This document shows, one piece after another, positions 54,565-64,000 of a stretch of DNA of 64,000 nucleotides. Position 1 is the first letter of the stretch. Each line of letters opens with the position of its first letter. The notes beneath the pieces are model-generated. The model searched no databases. It was not told the origin of the DNA and saw nothing but the letters and a program-made list of their open reading frames with translations. The position numbers were made by a program, and so were the translations under genes. This stretch comes from Nocardioides exalbidus (GTDB lineage Bacteria > Actinomycetota > Actinomycetes > Propionibacteriales > Nocardioidaceae): positions 1,426,001 through 1,490,000 of the forward strand of contig NZ_FNRT01000002.1 in NCBI RefSeq assembly GCF_900105585.1, given 5' to 3'.

Positions 54565-55701
54565 TCAGGACAGCAGGCGGCGCGGCATCAGCAGGTAGCG
54601 GAAGGAGCTGGCGTCGTCGTCGGCGTCGGTGCCCGAGATGACGACCGGCTTGGTGGCCTGCGTGAACGCCAGGTCGACGAACTCGCCGTCGATGGCGGAG
54701 AGGCCGTCGAGCAGGAACTGCGGGTTGAAGCCCGTCGTCAGGTCGTCGCCGTCGATGTCGGCGTCGACCGCCTCGGTCGCCATCGCCTCGTCGCCGGAAC
54801 CGGCGTCGAGGACGATCTGGTTCTCGCCGAACTTCATCTGCACGGCGGTGTTGCGCTCGGCGACCAGCGCGACACGCTTGACCGTCTCGATGAGCTCGGC
54901 CTTGTTGACCTTGGCGACGGTCAGGTGCTCGGCCGGGAAGAGCGAGCGGACCTTGGGGAACTCGCCGTCGAGCAGGCGGGTCGTCGTCCGGCGCACGCCG
55001 CCGAGACCGGTGCCCTCGAAGCCGATGAGGCCCTCGCCGGCCCCGCTGGCGGCGAGCGCGATCGTGACCTCGGCGCCCGAGGTGAGCGACTTCGCCGTGT
55101 CGCCGAGGACCTTGGCCGGGACGAGCGCGGCGATCGACTCGTCGGGGGACTGCGGGTTCCAGGTGAGCTCGCGGTGCGAGAGCCGGAAGCGGTCGGTGGC
55201 CAGCAGCGCCATGGTCGAGCCGTCGATCTCGATGCGGACGCCGGTGAGCACGGGCAGCATGTCGTCGCGACCCGCGGCGGTGACCGCTTGGGACACGGCG
55301 TGCGCGAAGTCGGCGCTGGAGACGGTGCCGGTGGCCGAGGGCATCTCGGGCAGCGTCGGGTAGTCGTCGACCGGCATGGTCTGGAGGCTGAAGCGCGCCG
55401 AGCCGCAGGTGAGCGAGACGCGCGGACCCTCGAGCGTGAGCTCGACCGGCTTGGCCGGGAGGCTGCGGCAGATGTCGGCCAGCAGGCGCCCGCTGACGAG
55501 CGCCCTGCCCTCGTCGTTGACCTCGGCGGTGAGCGTCGCCCGGGCGGAGGTCTCGTAGTCGAAGGTGGAGAGCACCAGCCCGGCGTCGCTCGCCTCGATG
55601 AGCAGGCCGGCCAGGACCGGGGAGCTCGGGCGGACCGGGAGGCTGCGGGCAGCCCAGGCAACGGCATCGGCGAAGACGTCGCGTTCGACGCGGAACTTCA
55701 C
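54565..55701 (-). CDS. dnaN: DNA polymerase III beta sliding clamp
   Basis: GTG at 55701, preceded by GAGGAG, gives 378 residues; the longer frame adds 24 unsupported residues. The three clamp domains are visible, with VKFRVERDVFADAVAWAA at the start, LPVRPSSPVLAGLL, LATDRFRLSHREL in the centre and YLLMPRRL at the C-terminus. The ring dimer tethers DNA polymerase. It lies next to oriC and upstream of gnd and recF. Confidence 0.97.
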   Translation of the reverse strand: MKFRVERDVFADAVAWAARSLPVRPSSPVLAGLLIEASDAGLVLSTFDYETSARATLTAEVNDEGRALVSGRLLADICRSLPAKPVELTLEGPRVSLTCGSARFSLQTMPVDDYPTLPEMPSATGTVSSADFAHAVSQAVTAAGRDDMLPVLTGVRIEIDGSTMALLATDRFRLSHRELTWNPQSPDESIAALVPAKVLGDTAKSLTSGAEVTIALAASGAGEGLIGFEGTGLGGVRRTTTRLLDGEFPKVRSLFPAEHLTVAKVNKAELIETVKRVALVAERNTAVQMKFGENQIVLDAGSGDEAMATEAVDADIDGDDLTTGFNPQFLLDGLSAIDGEFVDLAFTQATKPVVISGTDADDDASSFRYLLMPRRLLS

Positions 55702-56135
55702 AAGGGTCTCCTCAGGGAGCGGACGAGCAAGGGGCGGGGAAGGGGTGATGACAGGTTTGGAGGCCGCGCGCACGCGCGTGGGAAGTGCATCCTGCCACGC
55801 GGCGCAGGGCCTTCGGCAGGGTTGTCCCCAGAGGGAGGGCCGTTCGTCGTTGGTGGGAGATCGGGACAGTCTTGAGGTTCATAGTCGTCGTAGGGTCCGT
55901 GGAAACTGTGGACAACTCGCGTTCGTGCAGGTCAGCGCACTGATTCCCTGTGTACGACGGGTGTGGAGCACCAGGGGTCGAACTGCCGGGTGGTGTGGAG
56001 GCCGACCGGTGCCGTGCGATGGGTCCCGAGGCATCCACAGGGGCTGGGGATGACGGGCCGGACCGAGTCACACGTTCTCCACACGTTCCGGCGGGCTCCT
56101 GGTCGTGTGGTCGTGGTGCATCTGCCGGTGTGGCG
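55702..56135. other. dnaA-dnaN intergenic region, probable oriC
   Basis: This 434-bp gap holds a perfect DnaA box TTGTCCACA on the minus strand (55907-55915), near-perfect boxes TTGTCCCCA (55822-55830) and TTCTCCACA (56075-56083), and weaker ones around 55962 and 56032. Actinobacterial origins lie in this gap. No strongly AT-rich unwinding block is obvious; the least GC part is near 55880-55920. Confidence 0.75.
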
Positions 56136-57569
56136 TCAGGCCTGACGGGCCTGCATCTTGACCCTGTTCGTGAGCTCGCTGACCTGGTTGAAGACCGCGC
56201 GGCGCTCGGCGAGGAGCTGACGGATCTTGCGGTCGGCGTACATCACCGTCGTGTGGTCGCGGCCGCCGAACTCGCGCCCGATCTGCGGCAGCGACATGGA
56301 GGTGAGCTCGCGGCAGAGGTACATCCCGATCTGGCGCGCCATCACGAGGTGGCGACCGCGGGAGGGTCCGGTGAGGTCCTCCAGGGAGACGCCGAAGTAG
56401 GCGGCCGTCTGGGCGATGATCAGCGCGTGGGTGATCTCGGGCTCGCCACCCTCGGGGATCAGGTCCTTGAGCACGATCTCGGCCAGGGTCATGTCGACCT
56501 CCTGGCGGTTGAGGTTGGCGAAGGCCGTGACGCGGATGAGCGCGCCCTCGAGCTCGCGGATGTTGGTCTGGATCTTGGAGGCGATGAACTCCAGCACGTC
56601 CGGCGGCGCGGTGAGACGGTCCATCGCGGCCTTCTTGCGGAGGATGGCGATCCGGGTCTCGAGGTCCGGCGGCTGGACGTCGGTGATCAGGCCCCACTCG
56701 AAGCGGTTGCGCAGCCGGTCCTCCAGCGCCTCCAGCCGCTTGGGTGCGCGGTCGGACGTCAGCACGATCTGCTTGTTGGCGTTGTGGAGGGTGTTGAACG
56801 TGTGGAAGAACTCTTCCTGCGTCTGGGTCTTGCCCTCGAGGAACTGGATGTCGTCGATCAGCAGCACGTCGACGTCGCGGTAGCGCCGCTTGAACCGGTC
56901 CTGCCGGTCGTCGCGGATCGCGTTGATGAACTCGTTGGTGAACTCCTCGGAGGAGACGTAGCGCACCTTCGCGTTGCTGTAGAGGCTGCGGACGTAGTGG
57001 CCGATCGCGTGCAGCAGGTGGGTCTTGCCGAGTCCGGACTCGCCGTAGACCAGGAGCGGGTTGTACGCCTTGCCCGGGGCCTCGGCGACGGCGACCGCCG
57101 CTGCGTGGGGGAAGCGGTTGGACGAGCCGATGACGAAGGTCTCGAAGGTGTACTTCGGGTTGAGCCGCGTCTCGAGGGCCGAGGGTCGCCGCTCGTGGGA
57201 CAGCGGCGGCTCGACGTGGTCGACCGGTGGGGCCGGCTCGTAGTCGGCCTCGTTTGTCGACAAAGCGATAGATCCATCTGTCGATTCATCGATCAGTGGC
57301 TGCTGCTGACCCGCCTCCTCGAGGGCCGGGTTCACGGTGACGAGCATCCGGATCTCGCGTCCGAAGCCCTCGGTGAGGGCGGCCTCGATGTGGTTGCGCA
57401 GGCGACCCTCGAGCTGGTTGCGGGTGAAGTCGTTGGGCACGGCGATGATCGCGGTGTTCTCGTGCAGCGTCATCGGCACGCTCGGCCGGAGCCAGGCGCG
57501 CTGGTTGGGCTGGAGGTCCTCGACGATCTGCTGCCACGCGGTCCCGAGATCTACCTGCTGGTCGTCCAC
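56136..57569 (-). CDS. dnaA: DnaA, replication initiator
   Basis: GTG at 57569 (GAAGGCGG upstream) gives 477 residues: domain I (~1-90, TAWQQIVEDLQPNQRAWL), a short variable domain II (~95-140), the AAA+ domain with Walker A YGESGLGKTHLLHA and Walker B LLIDDIQFLEG, and the DNA-binding domain IV with GREFGGRDHTTVMYA. It binds the TTGTCCACA-type boxes on both sides of the gene. Domain II is encoded by an unusually AT-rich patch (57256-57300) that contains a word shared with the parB-plsC gap. Confidence 0.97.
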   Translation of the reverse strand: MDDQQVDLGTAWQQIVEDLQPNQRAWLRPSVPMTLHENTAIIAVPNDFTRNQLEGRLRNHIEAALTEGFGREIRMLVTVNPALEEAGQQQPLIDESTDGSIALSTNEADYEPAPPVDHVEPPLSHERRPSALETRLNPKYTFETFVIGSSNRFPHAAAVAVAEAPGKAYNPLLVYGESGLGKTHLLHAIGHYVRSLYSNAKVRYVSSEEFTNEFINAIRDDRQDRFKRRYRDVDVLLIDDIQFLEGKTQTQEEFFHTFNTLHNANKQIVLTSDRAPKRLEALEDRLRNRFEWGLITDVQPPDLETRIAILRKKAAMDRLTAPPDVLEFIASKIQTNIRELEGALIRVTAFANLNRQEVDMTLAEIVLKDLIPEGGEPEITHALIIAQTAAYFGVSLEDLTGPSRGRHLVMARQIGMYLCRELTSMSLPQIGREFGGRDHTTVMYADRKIRQLLAERRAVFNQVSELTNRVKMQARQA

Positions 57570-58063
57570 CCGGAACCGCCTTCGTCTTTCGCGTGTGTGT
57601 GGCTTTCCCGGTGACCGGCCGAAGCTGAGTCCACAGGGTTGTCCACAAGCTGTGAGTTGCCGGGCCCGATCATCCGGATCACGCCCCCCGCCACGTCGCG
57701 AAGCCGGATCCTCGCCATGTTCGCGCAGGTCAGAGCCGGTTTTCTCGATCGTGTGGCCCGGGTCACACTGCGAGGTGGACCGTGGCCGGACCGTGATTTC
57801 CACAGGCCCCGAACTGCTGGAACGTAACAACCGCGCGGGCCGTAGAGCAAGATGTCATCCACAGGCCGGCCCGATGGGGGTGGTCGTGGGTTTGACCCCC
57901 TCTTCGGAGTCCGCGTACCGTTGGCCGGTCGCTCCGTGTCGACGGGTGCCGCATGTCCACGATCCGCCACAGGGCGGCCGCGTGGGCGGGCGGTGCCGGC
58001 CGAATGCCAAGCACCGATCCTCGCGTGGAGTGGACATCCCTCGAAACCTTCGGAGAAATAGCC
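57570..58063. other. dnaA-rpmH intergenic region with DnaA boxes and the rpmH promoter
   Basis: This 494-bp gap between the divergent dnaA and rpmH holds a perfect DnaA box TTGTCCACA (57639-57647), near-boxes TCATCCACA (57855-57863) and ATTTCCACA (57796-57804), and the rpmH promoter. It likely serves dnaA autoregulation and may be part of the origin. Confidence 0.65.
57892..57921 (+). promoter_or_regulatory. rpmH promoter
   Basis: TTGACC (57892-57897) and TACCGT (57916-57921) are separated by 18 nt and stand about 140 nt before rpmH, matching the TTGAC-N17/18-TANNNT form of housekeeping promoters and known rpmH promoter positions in actinobacteria. Confidence 0.6.
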
Positions 58064-58201
58064 GTGAGCAAGCGTACCTACCAGCCGAACAACCGTCGCC
58101 GTCACAAGGTGCACGGCTTCCGTCTTCGCATGCGGACCCGCGCCGGTCGCTCGATCCTGTCCAGCCGTCGCCGCAAGGGCCGCAAGAGCCTGGCCGTCTG
58201 A
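58064..58201 (+). CDS. rpmH: ribosomal protein bL34
   Basis: GTG at 58064 (GGAGAAA upstream) gives 45 residues: [19 protein letters not shown], then [19 protein letters not shown] and LAV, the conserved bL34 sequence with nearly every other residue basic. It is the first gene of the rpmH-rnpA-yidD-yidC-khpB-rsmG-parAB series. Confidence 0.98.
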   Translation: MSKRTYQPNNRRRHKVHGFRLRMRTRAGRSILSSRRRKGRKSLAV

Positions 58202-58226
58202 CGGCCCAGGGCTCACGGCACCTGCC

Positions 58227-58580
58227 GTGCTCTCCGCTGTCCACCGCCTGCGCGACAGTGACGGTTTCCGCCGCGCTGTCCGAAGCGGACGACGCGCCGG
58301 CTGCGCGACCCTGGTCGTCCACCTCTGGGTGGACCCGACCGGCGTGGCCGGACCCGTGGAAGTGGGGTTCACGGTCAGCAAGGCCGTGGGCGACGCCGCC
58401 ACCCGCAACCGTGTGAAGAGACGACTTCGGCACCTGACCCGGGAGCACCTTCCCCAGCTGGAAGGGCTCCCGGGTCGTGCTGCACTGGTGGTGCGTGCGC
58501 TGCCGCCGGCGGCAGGAGCGTCGTACGCCACGCTGGGTGCCGACCTGGCCCGTACGCTCGAGCGCGTGAGCCCGGCATGA
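58227..58580 (+). CDS. rnpA: RNase P protein component
   Basis: The 117-residue protein has [17 protein letters not shown] near the start and the RNase P signature [12 protein letters not shown] (~70-81). It binds the catalytic RNA and aids removal of tRNA leaders. GTG start, 25 nt after rpmH; its stop overlaps yidD by 4 nt. Confidence 0.96.
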   Translation: MLSAVHRLRDSDGFRRAVRSGRRAGCATLVVHLWVDPTGVAGPVEVGFTVSKAVGDAATRNRVKRRLRHLTREHLPQLEGLPGRAALVVRALPPAAGASYATLGADLARTLERVSPA

Positions 58581-58831
58581 AGCACCTCCTCATCGCCTTC
58601 ATCCGCGCGTGGCGCTTCGCCATCAGCCCGCTCTACGGCCAGGTCTGCCGCTACCACCCGAGCTGTTCGGCGTACGCCCTCGAGGCCGTGACCGAGCACG
58701 GTGCGGTGCGAGGCACCTGGTTGTCCGTACGCCGTCTGGGTCGCTGCCACCCGTGGGCAGCCGGCGGCTACGACCCCGTTCCCTCCCGCGCCACGTCGGC
58801 CGCGGAGTCCACTGCAACTCGAGGAGCATGA
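58577..58831 (+). CDS. yidD: YidD, membrane protein insertion efficiency factor
   Basis: The 84-residue protein contains the family motif [22 protein letters not shown] and [18 protein letters not shown]. YidD assists YidC-dependent insertion of membrane proteins. It overlaps rnpA, and yidC starts directly after its stop. Confidence 0.96.
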   Translation: MKHLLIAFIRAWRFAISPLYGQVCRYHPSCSAYALEAVTEHGAVRGTWLSVRRLGRCHPWAAGGYDPVPSRATSAAESTATRGA

Positions 58832-59806
58832 GTGCTCGACTTCTTCGGCACCATCGGCGGCGCCATCATGACGCCGCTCTACTACGCGGTGTCCTTCATC
58901 CTGGTCGGCTTCCACCGGGGCCTCACCGCCCTGGGCTTCGACGCCGCGGGTGGCTGGACCTGGATCCTGTCGATCATCGGCCTCACCCTCGTCGTGCGCA
59001 CGGCACTGATCCCGCTCTTCGTGAAGCAGATCAAGTCGAGCCGCAACATGCAGCTGATCCAGCCCAAGGTGCGGGAGCTGCAGAAGAAGTACGGCCACGA
59101 CCGGGAGAAGCTCGCCCAGGAGACGATGAAGCTCTACAAGGACTCGGGGACCAACCCGTTCGCCTCGTGCCTCCCGATCCTGCTGCAGATGCCGATCTTC
59201 CTGGCGCTCTTCCGGATGCTCGACCAGGCCGCCCGCCGCGGCAAGGCCCACGGGTTCATGGACTCCACGCTCGCGGGACAGTTCCGGGACGCGACCTTCC
59301 TCGGTGACATCAAGGTGTCCGGGACGCTCACCGGCGGTGAGACCGGCGTGATGATCGTGGCCGGCATCCTGGTCGTGGCGATGACGGCCACGACCTTCAT
59401 GACCCAGCGCCAGCTGATGAGCAAGAACATGCCGGCCGACGCGCTCTCCGGGCCCTACGCCCAGCAGCAGAAGATGCTGCTCTACGTCCTTCCCGTGGTC
59501 TTCGCCGTCGGTGGTATCGCCTTCCCGATCGGCGTCCTCGTCTACTGGACGATCTCCAACCTCTGGACCATGTGCCAGCAGTTCTACGTGATCCGCAACA
59601 ACCCCGCCCCCGGCACACCTGCCGCTGAGGCGAAGGAGCAGCGTGACCGCGCCAAGGCCGAGAAGAAGGGCCTGAAGACCCCGGCCCAGCTCGAGGAGGA
59701 GCGGATCGCGGCCGAGGCCGACGCGAAGCGCGAGGAGAAGGCGAGCACCCGCGTGCAGCCCCAGCGGCAGACCAAGGCGCAGCGGACGAACAAGAAGAAG
59801 AAGTAG
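58832..59806 (+). CDS. yidC: YidC/Oxa1 membrane protein insertase
   Basis: The 324-residue protein has five transmembrane helices. The family core includes WILSIIGLTLVVRTALIPLF, the charged KQIKSSRNMQLIQPK loop, FASCLPILLQMPIFLALFRML and a late PIGVLVYWTISNLWTM. A basic, charged C-terminal tail (~260-324) fits ribosome binding. It inserts proteins alone or with SecYEG. GTG start at the yidD stop. A short GC hairpin (59825-59841) follows. Confidence 0.96.
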   Translation: MLDFFGTIGGAIMTPLYYAVSFILVGFHRGLTALGFDAAGGWTWILSIIGLTLVVRTALIPLFVKQIKSSRNMQLIQPKVRELQKKYGHDREKLAQETMKLYKDSGTNPFASCLPILLQMPIFLALFRMLDQAARRGKAHGFMDSTLAGQFRDATFLGDIKVSGTLTGGETGVMIVAGILVVAMTATTFMTQRQLMSKNMPADALSGPYAQQQKMLLYVLPVVFAVGGIAFPIGVLVYWTISNLWTMCQQFYVIRNNPAPGTPAAEAKEQRDRAKAEKKGLKTPAQLEEERIAAEADAKREEKASTRVQPQRQTKAQRTNKKKK

Positions 59807-59824
59807 CAGCGCCCCACGATTCTC

Positions 59825-59841
59825 TGCGCGCCCGGCGCGCA
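59825..59841 (+). terminator. short GC hairpin between yidC and khpB
   Basis: TGCGCGCC pairs with GGCGCGCA around one base. It lacks a U-tract and is more likely an attenuator or mRNA-processing hairpin than a full terminator. Confidence 0.3.
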
Positions 59842-59867
59842 TCCGTTTGACGAAGCAGGAGACACAC

Positions 59868-60448
<581 letters not shown>

Positions 60449-60452
<4 letters not shown>

Positions 60453-61186
60453 GCGACGACGTTTCACGTGAAACACCCTCCGTGCCCGACGTGGCCCGGA
60501 GGGTGTTCGCGTCCGACCGGATGCCCCTCGCGGTCCGCTACACGGAGCTCCTCGCCACCGAGGGCGTCGTCCGGGGACTCATCGGTCCCCGGGAGGCCCC
60601 ACGCCTGTGGGACCGTCATGTCCTCAACTCGGCCGTGCTGGCGGAGGCGATCCCACCGGCTGCGTCGGTGTGCGACATCGGGACCGGAGCCGGGCTACCC
60701 GGCCTGGTCCTGGCCATCGCGCGGCCGGACCTGTCCGTGACCCTCGTGGAGCCGCTCCTGCGCCGGACGACGTTCCTCGAGGAGGTCGTCGCCCACCTCG
60801 ACCTGACGTGCGTCGAGGTGGTGCGGGGTCGCGCCGAGGAGCTCCACGGCCAGCGCACGTTCGACGTGGTCACGTCCCGGGCGGTCGCTCCCCTCGAGCG
60901 GCTCCTCGGGTGGTCGATGCCCCTCGTCAGCCCCTCCGGTGCACTGGTGGCGATGAAGGGTCAGTCCATCCACGACGAGATCGAGTCGTCGCGTGGCTTC
61001 CTGCGGGAGTGGCGCTGCGGCGAGCCGGAGGTGTTCAGTGTCGGGGGCGACGTGCTGGACCACCCCGCCACCGTGGTGCGGGTGCCGTGGGCGGATCCCG
61101 CCCGGATAGGTTGGCCCCTTGCCCCTGAATCGAAGCGGCGTGGCCAGCGTCGTGGCCAGCGCGCAGCCAAGCGAGAGGTGTCCTGA
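60449..61186 (+). CDS. rsmG: 16S rRNA (guanine-527 N7) methyltransferase RsmG
   Basis: The 245-residue protein has the SAM-binding motif CDIGTGAGLPGLVLAIARPD (~72-91), EPLLRRTTFLEEV and VTSRAVAPLERLL. It methylates G527 of 16S rRNA. A perfect parS site lies at codons 5-9, so its first residues (DDVSRETPS) are partly set by the DNA element. The C-terminus ends in a basic RRGQRRGQRAAKR tail. GTG start, overlapping khpB. Confidence 0.95.
60461..60474. promoter_or_regulatory. parS site 1 (perfect)
   Basis: GTTTCACGTGAAAC, the consensus ParB-binding palindrome, within the start of rsmG. Confidence 0.95.
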
Positions 61187-61187
61187 C

Positions 61188-62330
61188 GTGTCCGAGGGTC
61201 CCAGCGAGGGCGTCGACTGGCGGTCGTACGGCGACGCCACCGAGACGTTTTCCACCGGCGACAGTGCGTCATCTGAGCCTGACTATCCACAGCGTCCACC
61301 GGTTTTTCCACAGGTGGGCGGTGCAGTAGGCGTTTCACGTGAAACAGCTTCCGGTGATGTTTCACGTGAGACGCGAGCATCCTGGCAGCCACGTACGGCA
61401 GCTGACATCGCCGTCCAGGACAACGACTTCGACGACCACGGCACGCCCCTGGCGCAGGCTGCCCAGCACTCGGTCCTGGCGCGCACCGGTGGCCTGAGGC
61501 GACAGGGAGTGGCGCGACCGGATGCCACCCGTGTCCTCGTGGTCGCGAACCAGAAGGGCGGCGTCGGCAAGACGACCTCCACGGTCAACGTCGCCGCGGG
61601 GCTGGCGCAGCTCGGCCAGAAGGTCCTGGTCATCGACCTCGACCCGCAGGGGAACGCCTCGACGGCCCTCGGCATCGACCACCACCGCGGCGTCCCGTCG
61701 ACCTACGACATGGTGGTCGAGGGTCGGCCGCTGGCCGACGTGATGTCGGAGTGTGCCGACCTGCCCGGCCTCTGGGTCGTGCCCGCCACCATCGACCTCG
61801 CCGGTGCCGAGATCGAGCTCGTCAGCGTCGTGGCTCGTGAGCAGCGACTCGCGCGCGCGATCGACGCCCACCCGCTCGTCGGCTCCGCAGCCGAGGTGGG
61901 CGAGGACCGGTTCGACTACGTCTTCGTCGACTGTCCCCCGTCGCTCGGCCTGCTCACCCTCAACGCGCTCGTCGCCGGGCGCGAGATGTTCATCCCGATC
62001 CAGGCGGAGTACTACGCCCTCGAGGGACTCGGCATGCTCCTGGAGACCGTCGAGATGGTCCGTCAGCACCTCAACCCCGGGCTCACCATCTCCACCATCC
62101 TCCTGACGATGTACGACGCCCGCACCCGCCTCGCCTCGGGCGTGGCCGACGAGGTCCGCAGCCACTTCGGCGACCAGGTCCTCCGCACTGCGGTGCCGAG
62201 GTCGGTCCGGGTCTCCGAGGCGCCTTCCTACGGCCAGACCGTGATGACCTACGATCCTGCGTCGGCGGGCGCGCTCTCCTACCTGGAGGCCGCCCGGGAG
62301 ATCGCGACCAAGGGAGCCCCCCCAGCATGA
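61188..62330 (+). CDS. parA: ParA, chromosome-partitioning ATPase
   Basis: GTG at 61188, one nt after rsmG, gives 380 residues; an earlier ATG at 61119 lies inside rsmG and is rejected. A disordered N-terminus of ~105 residues carries two VSRET words from parS sites. The ATPase follows with deviant Walker [10 protein letters not shown] (~124-132), [13 protein letters not shown] and [19 protein letters not shown]. ParA forms DNA-bound gradients that move ParB-parS complexes. Overlaps parB by 4 nt. Confidence 0.96.
   Translation: MSEGPSEGVDWRSYGDATETFSTGDSASSEPDYPQRPPVFPQVGGAVGVSRETASGDVSRETRASWQPRTAADIAVQDNDFDDHGTPLAQAAQHSVLARTGGLRRQGVARPDATRVLVVANQKGGVGKTTSTVNVAAGLAQLGQKVLVIDLDPQGNASTALGIDHHRGVPSTYDMVVEGRPLADVMSECADLPGLWVVPATIDLAGAEIELVSVVAREQRLARAIDAHPLVGSAAEVGEDRFDYVFVDCPPSLGLLTLNALVAGREMFIPIQAEYYALEGLGMLLETVEMVRQHLNPGLTISTILLTMYDARTRLASGVADEVRSHFGDQVLRTAVPRSVRVSEAPSYGQTVMTYDPASAGALSYLEAAREIATKGAPPA
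61332..61345. promoter_or_regulatory. parS site 2 (perfect)
   Basis: GTTTCACGTGAAAC within the variable N-terminal coding part of parA. Confidence 0.95.
61359..61372. promoter_or_regulatory. parS site 3 (one mismatch)
   Basis: GTTTCACGTGAGAC, 13 bp after site 2 in parA; one base differs from the consensus palindrome. Confidence 0.85.
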
Positions 62331-63316
62331 ACGCCAACCCCCCTCGTCGAGGTCTCGGTCGTGGCCTCGGCTCCCTGATCCCGACCGCGCCGTCGCAGCC
62401 TGCCCCGGTCGACGAGCCGGAGGGGCAGGCCGGCTCGGCGTCCACCGTCGACACTGCTGCGACCCGCGATGCTGCCGCGCCGAGCGCGGCGGCGGGTGGG
62501 GCGGTCGCCGGCGCGTACTTCGCCGAGCTGCCGATCACGCAGGTCCGCCCGAACCACCGCCAGCCCCGGCAGGTCTTCGAGGAGGAGGCGCTCGCCGAGC
62601 TCGTCCACTCGATCAAGGAGGTCGGACTCCTCCAGCCCGTCGTCGTACGGCGCACGGGCGAGGACGCCTACGAGCTGATCATGGGCGAGCGGCGCTGGCG
62701 CGCGTCGCAGGAGGCCGGCCGTGACACCATCCCGGCGATCGTCCGCGAGACCGACGACGACGACATGCTCCGCGACGCCCTCCTGGAGAACCTCCACCGC
62801 TCGCAGCTCAACCCGCTCGAGGAGGCCGCCGCCTACGGCCAGCTGCTCGAGGACTTCGGCTGCACCCACGAGGAGCTCGCCCAGCGCATCGGTCGCTCCC
62901 GTCCGCAGATCTCCAACACGCTGCGGCTTCTCAAGCTGTCGCCGGCGGTCCAGCGACGGGTCGCTGCCGGCGTCCTGTCCGCGGGCCACGCCCGGGCCCT
63001 GCTCAGCGTCGAGGACGCCGGACTCCAGGACAAGCTCGCGTCCCGGGTGACGGCCGAGGGCATCTCGGTCCGCGGTCTCGAGGAGATCGTCTCGATGGGC
63101 GTCGAGGACGACACCCCGCGGATCGTCCGTCGCAAGCCCGTCGCCCCCGGGCTCTCCGAGCTCGCCGACCGTCTCTCCGACCGGTTCGAGACGCGGGTCA
63201 AGGTCGACCTCGGCAAGGCCAAGGGCAAGATCACCGTCGAGTTCGCCAGCCTCGACGACCTCCGTCGGATCGTCGACGTGATGGACCCGCGCAACCGCGA
63301 CGACCGACCGATCTGA
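62327..63316 (+). CDS. parB: ParB, parS-binding CTPase
   Basis: The 329-residue protein begins with [13 protein letters not shown], the ParA-contacting segment, followed by an Ala-rich linker. Box I is [15 protein letters not shown] (~70), the CTP-binding motif GERRWRAS (~124). The HTH region [20 protein letters not shown] (~185-205) contacts parS, and the C-terminal dimer domain ends [10 protein letters not shown]. It loads at the parS sites just upstream and spreads as a sliding clamp. Confidence 0.97.
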   Translation: MNANPPRRGLGRGLGSLIPTAPSQPAPVDEPEGQAGSASTVDTAATRDAAAPSAAAGGAVAGAYFAELPITQVRPNHRQPRQVFEEEALAELVHSIKEVGLLQPVVVRRTGEDAYELIMGERRWRASQEAGRDTIPAIVRETDDDDMLRDALLENLHRSQLNPLEEAAAYGQLLEDFGCTHEELAQRIGRSRPQISNTLRLLKLSPAVQRRVAAGVLSAGHARALLSVEDAGLQDKLASRVTAEGISVRGLEEIVSMGVEDDTPRIVRRKPVAPGLSELADRLSDRFETRVKVDLGKAKGKITVEFASLDDLRRIVDVMDPRNRDDRPI

Positions 63317-63392
63317 GACGAGCGGCGGCGCACGAGGCTCGAGGAAGCCGTGTAGTCGATCAATAAGTCGACAAAGAGATATGGCGACTGAT

Positions 63393-63410
63393 CGACAGGT
63401 CGACCTGTCG
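63393..63410. promoter_or_regulatory. 18-bp perfect palindrome between parB and plsC
   Basis: CGACAGGTCGACCTGTCG lies 5 nt beyond the end of the convergent acyltransferase gene, in a short AT-richer gap with several GTCGA words (63355-63410). With no loop it is a weak hairpin, so a protein-binding site is as likely as a terminator. Confidence 0.5.
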
Positions 63411-63415
63411 TCTTG

Positions 63416-64000
63416 TCACTTCTTCCGCTTCGCTGCTCGCTTCTCGGCACGCTTGCGGGCGCGCTCGCGCTTCTCCTCGGCGTCGAGGCGCTCGGCCTCC
63501 TCGGGCGTGGGGGCGGAACCACCGAGGGAGGCGGGCACCCACCAGGAGCCGGGAGGCTGCTCGTCGGCGGGGTAGTCGCGCACGGCCTCGACGAGCATCT
63601 GTGACATCCGGTCCTGGAGCTCGCCGGTCTCGGCGGCCGGGTCGTCGCCCGTGGGGTGCAGCGGCTCACCGATGGTGAGCGAGATGGTCTTGCCGCGGGA
63701 GAAGTCGCGCGGGTGACCCTTGGTCATCATCCGCTGCGTGCCCCACATGATCACCGGCACGACCGGGACGCCAGCCGCGGCTGCGATCCGGACGGCACCG
63801 TTCTTGAACTCCTTGAGCTCCATCGAGCGCGAGATCGTCGCCTCGGGGAAGATCCCGACCGCCTCGCCGTTCCTCAGGTAGTCGACGGCGGTGTGGAAGC
63901 TCGCGACGCCGTCCCCGCGGTCGACCTCGATGTGGTGCAGCGAGCGCATCAGCGGGCCGACGTACGTGTGGTCGAAGAGCTCGCGCTTCGCCATGAAGCG
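63416..64000 (-). CDS. PlsC-family 1-acylglycerol-3-phosphate O-acyltransferase, N-terminus outside the window
   Basis: At least 194 residues are present, and the frame stays open to the right edge. Visible are FMAKRELFDHTYVGPL, then VGIFPEATISRSMEL (the glycerol-phosphate motif, usually FPEGTRSR, here with Ala-Thr-Ile), VRIAAAAGVPVVPVIMWGTQRM and a Lys/Arg-rich C-terminus. The HxxxxD motif lies outside the window. These enzymes acylate lysophosphatidate for phospholipid synthesis at the membrane. The gene faces parB tail to tail. Confidence 0.88.
   Translation of the reverse strand, partial: RFMAKRELFDHTYVGPLMRSLHHIEVDRGDGVASFHTAVDYLRNGEAVGIFPEATISRSMELKEFKNGAVRIAAAAGVPVVPVIMWGTQRMMTKGHPRDFSRGKTISLTIGEPLHPTGDDPAAETGELQDRMSQMLVEAVRDYPADEQPPGSWWVPASLGGSAPTPEEAERLDAEEKRERARKRAEKRAAKRKK

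Noticed and set aside
61283..61312. DnaA-box-like words CTATCCACA and TTTTCCACA in parA
   Set aside because: Two single-mismatch words inside coding sequence; too few to claim a functional cluster.

Overview
The window is high-GC actinobacterial DNA. Gene content and order point to a member of the Nocardioidaceae (Nocardioides-like), an inference from synteny because there is no rRNA. The right-hand part is the chromosome replication-origin neighbourhood. On the minus strand lie dnaA, dnaN, gnd, recF, dciA, gyrB, gyrA, a DUF3566 gene, tRNA-Ile, a DLW-39 micro-gene and tRNA-Ala. On the plus strand lie rpmH, rnpA, yidD, yidC, khpB/jag, rsmG, parA and parB. DnaA boxes lie on both sides of dnaA, and three parS sites lie inside rsmG and the start of parA.

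Positions 27.5-41 kb carry the usual actinobacterial cell-wall and cell-division signalling cluster: tRNA-Leu, fhaA, fhaB, pstP, rodA, pbpA, two Ser/Thr kinases (the second with three PASTA domains), then a DUF881 protein, a double-length crgA, a rhomboid protease and cyclophilin ppiA. Successive genes from fhaB to the PASTA kinase mostly overlap by 4 nt. From 41 to 45.6 kb there is a metabolic and membrane patch: SURF1, a siderophore-interacting protein, an ECF sigma factor with a YCII/DGPF partner, TMEM175, and a LysE exporter broken by a frameshift.

Positions 1-5.6 kb hold a second, related ECF sigma factor with YCII/DGPF genes, a small lipoprotein, a GAF/PucR regulator and an alpha/beta hydrolase.

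Positions about 5.7-27.4 kb, ending at the 3' end of tRNA-Leu(CAG), look like an accessory island. From left to right it holds: a three-gene minus-strand unit (ribbon-helix-helix-like protein, a tyrosine-recombinase-like protein with no visible nucleophilic tyrosine, and a 644-aa DDE-transposase-like protein); a Panacea/PIN toxin-antitoxin pair; a phage-flavoured minus-strand operon (a frameshifted SufB/SufD-like gene, two Cys-rich mini-proteins and a 28-aa membrane peptide); several small HTH regulators; a PD-(D/E)XK-like nuclease; an anti-sigma/sigma/lipoprotein/ABC-export cassette; a divergent RHH module; a Ser/Thr kinase with an RNase-H-fold partner; and an XRE regulator with a 318-aa unknown protein. 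At least three island promoters share the inverted repeat GTAGCG-N4-CGCTAC, which suggests common control.

The observations most worth following are this shared operator, the recombinase/transposase unit, a symmetric DnaA-box cluster placed away from oriC between crgA and the rhomboid gene, a tandemly duplicated CrgA, and a dispersed palindrome family with core GAGCGGTGAGTGAG. Three genes carry apparent single-base frameshifts. At least one lies in a homopolymer, so sequencing error must be excluded before calling them pseudogenes.
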